Of a stretch of 64,000 nucleotides of DNA, positions 52,427-60,426 are shown one piece after another. The stretch lies in the NCBI RefSeq assembly GCF_025917005.1, contig NZ_CP078091.1, positions 1-64,000 of the forward strand, written 5' to 3'. A program made the position numbers and the translations under genes. The DNA comes from Porphyrobacter sp. ULC335. Its GTDB lineage: Bacteria; Pseudomonadota; Alphaproteobacteria; Sphingomonadales; Sphingomonadaceae. The notes under the pieces are model-generated. The model had not been told where the DNA came from. It worked only from the letters and a program-made list of their open reading frames with translations, and did not search any database. Numbering within the stretch: the stretch's first letter is position 1; each line of letters opens with the position of its first letter.

Positions 52427-53773
52427 ACCAGCAAGGCTGAGCGCAAGGCCGCCAAGCGCCGACACGCCGAGCAGTCGCAGCACGCCCCACCTGGCCCCGA
52501 AAGCCAACGCGAAGGCGAGCGCCGCCAGAAGCCCGGCGCGCCAGTCGAAGCTTGCAAGCTCGGGCCAATCGAACCGCAGCGGCCCCGCCTCGACCTCGCC
52601 GACGCGGGCAAACAGCACGTGCAGCGCGAACCACACGGTGAGGTTCGCAATAACGCCGACCACCGCCGCCGTCACCGCCGCCAGACCGCCCTTAAGCCAC
52701 ACCGCCTGCCCCATCCGGTCTATCCATGGCGCAAAGGCGAAGATCCACAGGAAGCACGGCGCAAAGGTCACCCAGGTCGTCAGCCCCGCCCCCAGCAATC
52801 CGGCTACCAGCGGCGAGAAGGGCTCGGGCGCACGGAACGCGGCGAGGTAGCCGACGAACTGCGTCACGAGGATCAGCGGCCCCGGCGTGGTTTCGGCCAG
52901 CCCCAGCCCGTCCGCCATCTCGCCCGCCTGAAGCCAGCCAAAGCCCTGCACCGCCTCCTGCGCCATATAGGCGAGCACCGCGTAGGCGCCGCCGAAGGTC
53001 ACGATCGCCAGCTGTGAGAAGAACGCGCCGATCTGCCACAGCACGTGATCCTGCCCGAGCGTCGCCGCAATCAGCGCCATCGGCGCGGCCCAGATTGCGC
53101 CCCACACCAGCACCGAGATTATGGTCGTGCGCCATGGCCGCGCGGGTAGCGCGCCGCCCGCCTTGCCGGGCTTCAACGCCAGCCAATCGGGCCGCGTCCG
53201 GGCAATCGCGATCCCGATCAGCCCCGATCCCAACACGATCAGCGGGAAGGGAAGATCGAACAGGAACAGCCCTGCAAAGGCTGCGACCGCCAGTCCCCGC
53301 TTGAGGTTCGTATCGAGCGCACGTCCGGCAATCCGCAGCAACGCCTGCACCACAATCGCCAGCACCGCAGCCTTCACGCCGAGGAACAGCGCGGCAACCC
53401 AGCCAAGGTTCGCGGCCAGTGCGTAGAGCACCGACAGCGCAAGGATGATGCAAGCGCCCGGGATCACAAACAGCAGCCCGGCCGCCAGCCCTCCGCGCCA
53501 GCCATGCAGCCGCCAGCCGATCCACGTCGCCAACTGTTGCGCCTCGGGCCCCGGCAGGAGGTGGCAGAAATTGAGCGCGTGAAGGTAATCCTCCTCCGCC
53601 ACCCAGTGCCGCTCCTCCACCAACTCGCGGTGCATCAGCGCGATCTGTCCGGCCGGTCCGCCAAAACTGAGGAAGCCGATCCGCGTGAACACGCGCAGGA
53701 GATCGGAGAATGCGATGGTTTCGGGAGTGTCCCCCGCCCGAGACGCGGAATGCGATACGTCCAATTCGGCCAT
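52424..53773 (-). CDS. chrA: Chromate efflux transporter ChrA
   Basis: A 449-residue two-domain CHR transporter that exports chromate, a sulphate analogue. The first domain has RIGFLSFGGPAGQIALMHRE, ALNFCHLLPGPEAQQLATWIGWRLHG and GLLFVIPGA; the second repeats the pattern with LAIVTFGGAYAVLAYMAQEAV, ADGLGLAETTPGPLILVTQFVG and GLLGAGLTTWVTFAPCFLWI (each motif given in pieces of the family signature). About ten spans. The ATG at 53773 is chosen because sequence before it is not family-like. It is close to the YezD/OscA-type gene, which fits a chromate/sulphur link. Confidence 0.92.
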   Translation of the reverse strand: MAELDVSHSASRAGDTPETIAFSDLLRVFTRIGFLSFGGPAGQIALMHRELVEERHWVAEEDYLHALNFCHLLPGPEAQQLATWIGWRLHGWRGGLAAGLLFVIPGACIILALSVLYALAANLGWVAALFLGVKAAVLAIVVQALLRIAGRALDTNLKRGLAVAAFAGLFLFDLPFPLIVLGSGLIGIAIARTRPDWLALKPGKAGGALPARPWRTTIISVLVWGAIWAAPMALIAATLGQDHVLWQIGAFFSQLAIVTFGGAYAVLAYMAQEAVQGFGWLQAGEMADGLGLAETTPGPLILVTQFVGYLAAFRAPEPFSPLVAGLLGAGLTTWVTFAPCFLWIFAFAPWIDRMGQAVWLKGGLAAVTAAVVGVIANLTVWFALHVLFARVGEVEAGPLRFDWPELASFDWRAGLLAALAFALAFGARWGVLRLLGVSALGGLALSLAG

Positions 53774-53790
53774 GCCTACCTCGCAAAGAG

Positions 53791-53810
53791 CCCTGACGCG
53801 CGCGTCAGGG
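53791..53810. promoter_or_regulatory. Perfect 20-bp palindrome upstream of chrA
   Basis: CCCTGACGCG followed directly by CGCGTCAGGG, 18 bases before the chrA start and 117 bases after the stop of the upstream hydrolase. It could be an operator for chrA or the stem of a terminator for the hydrolase gene; only a short CTCTTTG follows on the minus strand, so the operator reading is slightly favoured. Confidence 0.45.
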
Positions 53811-53926
53811 GATGATGACGAGGCAACGCTTGGGCTTTTCTCGGCCTGGACGGGAGGTTGCTGGGCCCCGTGGCGAGGGAGATAATCGGGGCGGCGGGGC
53901 CGTGCAAGCACGCAGTTCTGGCCGCT

Positions 53927-54847
53927 CTACTTCCCCTGCGCTTCACTGCGCACGGCGATGAGCCTGGCAGCGGCCTGCGCCATAAGACCGTTTTTGTGGC
54001 CGACGCCGGGGACGAAATCGATCTGCCAGCCAAAGGGCGTCCCCAGACGCTCGGCCAGCGCGCGCCCTTCGGCGTGGAAGCTCTGCCCGCGCGCAAAGCG
54101 GTGCGGTCCTTGCCGGTTTGCCTCTTCCGTGGTGCGCAGATCGGGATCGGCCATATCGGTGTCTGCCGTGCCGAGCAGCACGGTGAGCGGCTTTGCCAAG
54201 GCGGCGGCAAGTATCTCGCCGGTGATCGGCGCGCCCTTGGTGCCATAGGGAAAGGCAAGCGCCGGGTCGGGCATGGTGTACCATCCGGCGTTGGCGGTAA
54301 TCGCCTGCTCGATCCGCGCTTCGGGCATGAACATCACGAAGCGGTGGACGAATTGCGCGCCGGCCGAATGGCCGTAGATCGTGTAGCGCTCGGCAGCGGT
54401 GCCGAAGCGGCGGCGGACGTCGTCGAACAGGGGCTCGATCGCGGCAAAGGACCACAGGCTGCGCGGGCGCGGGGTGCCGTCGGCATTGGTGAAGAAACCG
54501 GTGTTGTAGCCCCCCGATCCGGGAAAGTCGGCATTGCTGAACTCGGGCACGATCACGATGAAGCGCTGTTCCCGCGCCAGCTCCGACCATTCGTCGCGGT
54601 AGCGATCGGCATCGCGGTTCACGCCGTGCATCACCACCACCACCGGCGTTTCGGGCGTGACCTCCTCGGGCAGCTGATACCACACCGGCAGCGGCGGCCC
54701 TTCCCAGCCCGAGAAGACGAAGCGCCCACGACCCGTTTCCGCCACAGGCCCGGCAGCGGTTGTGGCCACCGGCACAGCCAGCCCGGCGAGGAGGATCATC
54801 GCCATCATAGTGCGGAGCAACCGCGCAAAGGAGGCAGCGTGCTTCAT
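53927..54847 (-). CDS. Exported alpha/beta hydrolase (esterase/depolymerase-like)
   Basis: A 306-residue hydrolase with a signal peptide (about 1-30). The fold is visible as VVVVMHGVNRDADRYRDEW (oxyanion region), FIVIVPEFSN, and YTIYGHSAGAQFVHRFVMF with the GHSAG nucleophile. A probable acid lies in LLGTADTDMADPD and a late His in PGVGHKNGL. The pattern is close to PHB depolymerase/feruloyl esterase-type secreted hydrolases. ATG 54847 gives the signal peptide; an upstream start at 54907 would add 20 residues. Same strand as dctBD, 31 bases downstream of dctD. Confidence 0.85.
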   Translation of the reverse strand: MKHAASFARLLRTMMAMILLAGLAVPVATTAAGPVAETGRGRFVFSGWEGPPLPVWYQLPEEVTPETPVVVVMHGVNRDADRYRDEWSELAREQRFIVIVPEFSNADFPGSGGYNTGFFTNADGTPRPRSLWSFAAIEPLFDDVRRRFGTAAERYTIYGHSAGAQFVHRFVMFMPEARIEQAITANAGWYTMPDPALAFPYGTKGAPITGEILAAALAKPLTVLLGTADTDMADPDLRTTEEANRQGPHRFARGQSFHAEGRALAERLGTPFGWQIDFVPGVGHKNGLMAQAAARLIAVRSEAQGK

Positions 54848-54878
54848 TCCATATCCAATCCGGCTGGCCTTACCGCGT

Positions 54879-56210
54879 TCATCGGAAGTGCGAAGGCTTG
54901 AGATCATACTTCGTCAGCTTGTCATAGATGGTCTTGCGCGGCGTTTGCAGCATCGCCTGCAGCGTGGCGATATCGCCGCGGCACTGGCGCAGCGCGTCTT
55001 CGAGCACGGTACGTTCGAAATCGGCAACGATCTGCTGCAACGGACGCTGCCCGGCCAGCGATGTGCCGGGCGTGTCGATATCCGACAGACCCAGCACGAA
55101 AGCACGCGCATAGCCGCTCAGTTCATGCAGGTTGCCCGGCCAGTCATGCGACTGGATATGCCGCCACTGCGCTTCGCCGATGGAGGGTGCGGGCAGGCCG
55201 GTTTCTCGCGCGTGGGCGGCGACGAACAGGCGGAAGATCTCGGGCACATCCTCGCGCCGCTCGGCCAGCGGGGGAAAGGCGATCTGCACAGCGCCCAGCC
55301 GGTGCCACAGCGGATCGCGGTCATTTTCGCGGGATTGCTCGCCCGCGCTTGCGATGATGATGCGGATATTGAGCCGCCGCGCCTGCGATGCGCTAATCGG
55401 CCACACCTCGCGCTTCTCCATCAGTGACGCCAGCCGCGCGGTCAGCACGCTGCTGGCCGCGGCAATCTCGTCAAGGAACAGCGTCCCGCCATTGGCGCGT
55501 TCGATCAGGCCGGTGCGCGACAGGCCCCCGCCCGCCGGCCCCGCCCCCGGATCGCGCCCGAACAGCAGCAGTTCGGCATCCTCGTGGGCCAGCACCCCGG
55601 CATCGGCGACCACGAAGGGCCGGCTGCGGCGGGGGCTCAGGTCATGGATCAGCCGCGCGCCGTGGCTCTTGCCGGTTCCGGCCGGGCCGGTCAGCACCAC
55701 GTCGATTTCCGAACGCGCGACCCCCTCGATCACCGACCGCAGCCGCTGCGCCGCTGCCGAGGAGCCCGGAACCGCCAGACCGACGCTGCGCCCGGCTTCC
55801 TCACGCAGTCGCCGGTTTTCCAGCGCCAGCGCGCGCCGTTCGCTCGCGCTGCGCACCGCGCGGATCAGATCGGCAGAGGCATAGGGCTTGGTCAGGAAGT
55901 CGGCCGCACCGTTCTTCATCGCCGCCACCGCCATGGCGATATCGCCGTGGCCGGTGGTGAGGATGACCGGCAGATCGGGATCAATCTCCCGCAGCCGCGC
56001 GAAGAAGGCGATCCCGTCAATCCCGGGCATCCGCACGTCGCTAACCACCACACCGGGGAAGTCGGCATCAAGCGCGGCGAGCGCGGCGCGGGCATCGGGG
56101 AAAGCCACCACCTCGGCCCCTTCAAGCGCGAGGGTCTGCATCGTAGCATCGCGCAGCGGCGGATCATCCTCGACCAGCGCAACCCGAAGCGGCAGAGCGG
56201 CGGCGGTCAT
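54879..56210 (-). CDS. dctD: DctD-type response regulator lacking the GAFTGA loop
   Basis: A 443-residue NtrC-class regulator, partner of the DctB kinase. The receiver domain has Asp15/Asp16, phospho-Asp58, Thr85 and Lys108. The AAA+ domain has Walker A GPAGTGKS (175-182) and Walker B GGTLFLDE (241-248). A C-terminal Fis-type helix-turn-helix carries ATLQAMLQTPRKTIYDKL. Between the Walker motifs, where sigma-54 activators carry GAFTGA, it reads PGAGPAGGG (221-229), so the sigma-54 contact is missing. It may act through sigma-70 or as a repressor. Its start overlaps the dctB stop (ATGA). Confidence 0.9.
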   Translation of the reverse strand: MTAAALPLRVALVEDDPPLRDATMQTLALEGAEVVAFPDARAALAALDADFPGVVVSDVRMPGIDGIAFFARLREIDPDLPVILTTGHGDIAMAVAAMKNGAADFLTKPYASADLIRAVRSASERRALALENRRLREEAGRSVGLAVPGSSAAAQRLRSVIEGVARSEIDVVLTGPAGTGKSHGARLIHDLSPRRSRPFVVADAGVLAHEDAELLLFGRDPGAGPAGGGLSRTGLIERANGGTLFLDEIAAASSVLTARLASLMEKREVWPISASQARRLNIRIIIASAGEQSRENDRDPLWHRLGAVQIAFPPLAERREDVPEIFRLFVAAHARETGLPAPSIGEAQWRHIQSHDWPGNLHELSGYARAFVLGLSDIDTPGTSLAGQRPLQQIVADFERTVLEDALRQCRGDIATLQAMLQTPRKTIYDKLTKYDLKPSHFR

Positions 56211-57874
56211 GCGGCGGGTATCTCCATGATGAAGCACGCGCCGGTGGCGCTGGGGGCGTGGATCAGATCGCCGCCCAGCTGGCGCATGATGTCGCGCGCG
56301 ATGGCAAGGCCCAGCCCGATCCCGTCGCTCCTGGCAGTGACGAAGGGCTGGAACAGCGTGTCGCGGACCTCGGGACTGACCCCCGGCCCGTCATCGGTGA
56401 CGCTAAGGCTGACGGTCTGCGCGCTGGTGGTGATCGCCAGCACGATCCGGCCACCCGGCGCGCAGGCATGCACCGCATTCTGCAGCAGGTTGACCAGCAC
56501 CTGTTCCAGCTGGACATGCCGCGCGCGGACAGTGGTCGCGGCAAGGTCTGCGGCGGGGCGTTCCAGCGTCAGCTCCTTGTGCCGGATCTGGTCGCGCAGC
56601 AGCAGCAGCGAACCATCGATGACGTCCGCCAGCCGGATATCACGCGGCTCCTCGGCAGAGCGGCGGCTGAAGTTGAGCTGTTCGGCCGTGATCTCGCCGA
56701 TCCGCCCGGCCAGCTGGGCAATCTTGCCGAAATTCTCCGCCGCCTCGGCCTGCCGGTCAGCGGCCAGCAAGCGCTCGCCATTCTCGGCATAGACGCGCAT
56801 CGCGGCGAGCGGCTGACGGATCTCGTGCCCCAGCCCGGCGGTGACCTGCCCCAGTGTCGCGAGCCGGTTGGCCTGCTGAAGCTGTTCGCGCAAGGTGGCA
56901 GTCTGGGCCGCGATCTCGGCAGCGGCGCGGGCTTGGCGCTGGCGCCGCCACACATAGCCCCCCGCGCCCGCCAGCCCCAGCAGCGCAAGCACGATCACGC
57001 CCGCCAGCCGGCCATTGGCCAGCGCGACCGACAGGCGCGGCGCGGGATCGGCGAGCAGGTGCAGCTCCCACCCCGTCGGCGCAATCGGCTGGATCTTCTC
57101 GATCATCCGCACCGGCGATCCGGCATCCCCGCCGGGCAGGGCAAAAGGCTTCAGCTCGGCCGCGCCAAACCGCATCGCATTGCGCGCCGGATTGCGGGTT
57201 CCGGCATCTTCCGTCGCCCGGAACCGCCATGCCGGATCGCTGGCAAGCAGCACGATCCCGTCGCTGTCGGTGACAAACACGCCATCCTCGGCATCGCGCC
57301 ACTTGGTCTCGAGGCTGTCGAATTCGACCTTCACCGCCACCACCCCGCGCGGCGCGCTGGCGGGGCCGACCCGCTCGGCAAGATAAAGCCCCGGGCGGCG
57401 GCTGACCGTGCCCAGCGCAAACTCGCTCGCAGTGCCATCCTTCAGCGCACCGCTGAAATAACCGCGGAAGCGATAATTGGAGCCCACGAAGCTGTCCGGC
57501 CGGTCCCAGTTGCTCGCGGCCAAGGTCATCCCGCGCGCATCCATCAGATAGATCGCGGCCGCATTGGTCTGACCGGCCAGCGCGGCAAGGCGGCGGTTCA
57601 GCACCGCGCTGCCGCCCGGTTCTCCGCCCAGCAGCGCGGCGACCTCGGGATCGACAGCCAGTACGCGCGGCACCAGACTGAACTTGTTGAGCTCGCTCTC
57701 CAGCCCGGCGGCAAGAATGGCTGCCTGACTGGTCGCTGCGGCACGGGTCTCGGCGAGCGCATTGACCCGCACAGCGCGATCAAGGACGAGCATGGCCAGT
57801 GCGGCCAGCAGGGCAAGGGCCACCAGTCCGATCGCCACCAGATAGCGGCGCCCCAGCGTGACCTGCCTTGCCAT
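56207..57874 (-). CDS. dctB: DctB-type sensor histidine kinase
   Basis: A 555-residue membrane kinase sensing C4-dicarboxylates. It has one span (about 12-32), then a periplasmic double-Cache domain with the ligand-region FRGYFSGALKDG and PGLYLAERV, and a second span (about 290-308). A coiled linker follows. The H-box is GLGHEIRQPLAAMRVYAENG, with the N-box LVNLLQNAVHAC and G-boxes DDGPGV and GLGLAIARDIM. GGAAGGGGG precedes the ATG. The two palindromes upstream lie only 27-79 bases from its start, so it may be autoregulated. Confidence 0.92.
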   Translation of the reverse strand: MARQVTLGRRYLVAIGLVALALLAALAMLVLDRAVRVNALAETRAAATSQAAILAAGLESELNKFSLVPRVLAVDPEVAALLGGEPGGSAVLNRRLAALAGQTNAAAIYLMDARGMTLAASNWDRPDSFVGSNYRFRGYFSGALKDGTASEFALGTVSRRPGLYLAERVGPASAPRGVVAVKVEFDSLETKWRDAEDGVFVTDSDGIVLLASDPAWRFRATEDAGTRNPARNAMRFGAAELKPFALPGGDAGSPVRMIEKIQPIAPTGWELHLLADPAPRLSVALANGRLAGVIVLALLGLAGAGGYVWRRQRQARAAAEIAAQTATLREQLQQANRLATLGQVTAGLGHEIRQPLAAMRVYAENGERLLAADRQAEAAENFGKIAQLAGRIGEITAEQLNFSRRSAEEPRDIRLADVIDGSLLLLRDQIRHKELTLERPAADLAATTVRARHVQLEQVLVNLLQNAVHACAPGGRIVLAITTSAQTVSLSVTDDGPGVSPEVRDTLFQPFVTARSDGIGLGLAIARDIMRQLGGDLIHAPSATGACFIMEIPAA

Positions 57875-57900
57875 GCGAACGCCCCCTTCCCTGACACTGC

Positions 57901-57952
57901 TTGTGCGTTTTTCCGCACAGGACGCAACATATTTGTGCGGAATTCCGCACAA
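57901..57952. promoter_or_regulatory. Paired DctD-type binding palindromes
   Basis: Site 1 (57901-57920) is TGTGCG-N6-CGCACA. Site 2 (57933-57952) has the same half-sites and is a perfect 20-bp palindrome with GAATTC at the centre. The half-sites begin at 57902 and 57934, 32 bases apart or three helical turns, so two dimers would sit on one face. They lie between divergent dctB and dctA, 134-185 bases before dctA. This is the position of DctD upstream activating sites in rhizobia. Confidence 0.75.
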
Positions 57953-58085
57953 AGCGACACCAGTGCTGCCGTAACATTCTGATTTCGAGCAACTCCCGCC
58001 CTCCACAAGCAGCGCTTGCGGTTGGGCGAGCGAGGCTCGATTGTCCCGCGCGGAGAGATAAAGCAGGGGAGGACACGGCTAGCCC

Positions 58086-59474
58086 ATGGGTTCGCACGCA
58101 GCCACGATACAGGACGCGAATGGCGTGCCTGCGCGCAAGCCGTTCTATCGCCAGCTTTACGTGCAGGTGCTGACCGCCATCGCCTTAGGCGCGTTGGTCG
58201 GCCACCTGTTCCCCGAATTCGGCGCCGCGCTGAAGCCGCTGGGCGATGGCTTTATCAAGCTGGTGAAGATGATCATCGCGCCGGTGATCTTCGTGACCGT
58301 TGCCACCGGCATTGCCGGGATGCGCGACATGAAGGCGGTCGGCTCGGTCGCGGGCAAGGCCTTCGCCTATTTCCTGACCTTCTCGACACTGGCGCTGATC
58401 ATCGGGCTGGTGGTCGGCAACGTGGTGCGCCCGGGCGAAGGGCTGAACATTGATCCGGCCACGCTCGATACCGCCGCTGTCGCCGATTATGCCGACAAGG
58501 CCGAAGCGACGAGCATCACCGGATTCCTGCTGGGCATTATCCCCGACACCCTGTTCAGCGCAGTGACCGACGGGCAGATCCTGCAGGTTCTGCTGGTGGC
58601 GATCCTGGCCGGCGTGGCCATCGCCATGACCCGTCCGGCGAGTGATCTGGTGATGGATGTGCTCGCATCATTCGGCGAGGTCGTCTTCAAGCTGGTGCAC
58701 ATGCTGATGAAGCTTGCGCCCATCGGAGCCTTCGGGGCGATGGCCTTCACCATCGGCGAATTCGGGATCGGCAGCCTTGCCAATCTCGCGGCGCTGGTGG
58801 CGACGTTCTACGTCACCTCGCTGTTGTTCGTGCTGGTGGTTCTGGGGCTGGTCGGCTGGTTTAACGGCTTTTCGATCTTCGCGCTGATCCGCTTCCTGCG
58901 CGAAGAACTGCTGCTGGTGCTGGGCACATCCTCATCCGAAGCCGCCTTGCCGAGCCTGATGGAGAAGATGGAGATCGCCGGGTGCCGCAAAGCGGTGGTC
59001 GGGCTGGTCGTGCCGACCGGCTATTCCTTCAATCTCGATGGCACCAATATCTACATGACGCTGGCCACGCTGTTCATCGCGCAGGCGGTGGGGGTGGAAC
59101 TGAGCCTCGGCGAGCAGCTGACGCTGGTGCTGGTGGCAATGATCAGCTCCAAGGGAGCAGCAGGCGTGACGGGATCGGGTTTCGTGATCCTTGCCGCCAC
59201 GCTCTCTGTGGTGCCGGGCGTGCCGGTGGCGGGCATGGCGCTGATCCTCGGCATCGACCGCTTCATGAGCGAATGCCGCGCGCTGACCAATTTCGTCGGC
59301 AATGCGGTGGCGACGATCGTGGTCGCACGCTGGGAAGGCGCGCTCGACCGCGAACGGCTGACAGCGGCGCTGGCGGGATCGCCGATGCCGCTTCCCGAGG
59401 AGGATATCGAGCGCCACGAGCGCAGCGGGCCGGTGAGCGAAAAGATCGCCGACATACTGGAGAAGACGCCGTGA
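58086..59474 (+). CDS. dctA: C4-dicarboxylate symporter DctA
   Basis: A 462-residue inner-membrane H+/Na+ symporter for succinate, fumarate, malate and possibly aspartate. It has about eight spans and two re-entrant hairpins: [18 protein letters not shown] (hairpin 1), [22 protein letters not shown] (the NLDGT cation/substrate motif) and [21 protein letters not shown] (hairpin 2). Divergent from dctBD behind two palindromic sites. Its stop overlaps the GTG of the following hydrolase gene, starting a tightly packed four-gene run. Confidence 0.95.
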   Translation: MGSHAATIQDANGVPARKPFYRQLYVQVLTAIALGALVGHLFPEFGAALKPLGDGFIKLVKMIIAPVIFVTVATGIAGMRDMKAVGSVAGKAFAYFLTFSTLALIIGLVVGNVVRPGEGLNIDPATLDTAAVADYADKAEATSITGFLLGIIPDTLFSAVTDGQILQVLLVAILAGVAIAMTRPASDLVMDVLASFGEVVFKLVHMLMKLAPIGAFGAMAFTIGEFGIGSLANLAALVATFYVTSLLFVLVVLGLVGWFNGFSIFALIRFLREELLLVLGTSSSEAALPSLMEKMEIAGCRKAVVGLVVPTGYSFNLDGTNIYMTLATLFIAQAVGVELSLGEQLTLVLVAMISSKGAAGVTGSGFVILAATLSVVPGVPVAGMALILGIDRFMSECRALTNFVGNAVATIVVARWEGALDRERLTAALAGSPMPLPEEDIERHERSGPVSEKIADILEKTP

Positions 59475-60424
59475 TCCGCCGCGCGATCATTGCGCTGGCC
59501 GCCGCGCTGGCGCTGCTGGCCCCGGCGCTGCCGCTGGCGGCAGAAACGCCCGCGCCGCTCGAGGAAATCCGTCTGTGGCCGGGCACCCCGCCGGGCAATG
59601 GCAAGGTCACCGGCGAGGAGAAGATCGGCGGCGAAGGCAGCGGTCTGGGCGCGATCTCGAACATCGCGACGCCGCGGATGCGCGTCTATCGCCCGGCCGT
59701 GCCGAACGGCGCTGCCGTGCTGGTGGCGGGCGGTGGCGGTTACTTCCGCATCCAGCTCAAGAAGGAAAGCACCCCCGCCGCCGAGTGGCTGCGCGGTCAG
59801 GGCTTCACCGTGTTCGAGCTGCTCTACCGTCTGCCCAATGATGGCTGGGATTCCAGCGCGCCCTTCATGGATGCGCAGCGGGCCATGAAGATCATCCGCA
59901 CCCGCGCGGGCGAATTCGGCATCGATCCGCAGCGGATCGGGATCATGGGCTTTTCGGCAGGCGGACATCTGGCGGGCTTCACCGCCTACCAGCCCGCCCG
60001 CGCGCTTTATGAAGGGCGCGACCGTTTCGAGCATGTCTCGGCCCGGCCCGATTTTGCGGTGCTGCTGTTTCCGGTCGTCACCCTGCGCAAGCCCTACGAC
60101 ACCACCCGCACCCGCCGCGAGATCGTGGGTGACAAGGCGACGCCCGAGGCCGAGGCGGCGTGGTCGCTCGATACCTATGCGAGCAAGGACGCACCGCCGA
60201 CCATCATCTTTGCCGCCGCCGACGATCCGACCACGCCGCCGGGGCACGGCATCCTTCTGTTCCAGACCCTCATTGCCGCCGGGGCGAGCGCGGAACTGCA
60301 CCTGTTCCGCGACGGCGGGCACGGATGGGGGCTGGGTCAGCCGGAACAGGTCATCAGCCAATGGCCGGGGCTTTTCGCCCACTGGGCGCAATCACTCAAA
60401 ATTACTGAAAAACGGGGAGAATAA
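59471..60424 (+). CDS. Exported alpha/beta hydrolase (acetylxylan esterase/BD-FAE-like)
   Basis: A 317-residue exported esterase-like protein. The GTG start overlaps the dctA stop. Signal peptide is 1-23 (LPLAAE). The oxyanion loop is [16 protein letters not shown], the nucleophile [11 protein letters not shown], the acid DDPTTPPGH, and the His GGHGWGLGQ. By pattern it is near the hormone-sensitive-lipase-like/acetylxylan esterase group. It probably removes acyl groups from a substrate in the periplasm, perhaps releasing a carboxylate for DctA. It ends two bases before the TonB-dependent receptor. Confidence 0.88.
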   Translation: MIRRAIIALAAALALLAPALPLAAETPAPLEEIRLWPGTPPGNGKVTGEEKIGGEGSGLGAISNIATPRMRVYRPAVPNGAAVLVAGGGGYFRIQLKKESTPAAEWLRGQGFTVFELLYRLPNDGWDSSAPFMDAQRAMKIIRTRAGEFGIDPQRIGIMGFSAGGHLAGFTAYQPARALYEGRDRFEHVSARPDFAVLLFPVVTLRKPYDTTRTRREIVGDKATPEAEAAWSLDTYASKDAPPTIIFAAADDPTTPPGHGILLFQTLIAAGASAELHLFRDGGHGWGLGQPEQVISQWPGLFAHWAQSLKITEKRGE

Positions 60425-60426
60425 CC

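Noticed and set aside
57953..58085. Sigma-54 promoter (GG-N10-GC) for dctA
   Set aside because: Scanning the stretch by eye gave no TGGCAC-N5-TTGC-like pair with correct spacing.
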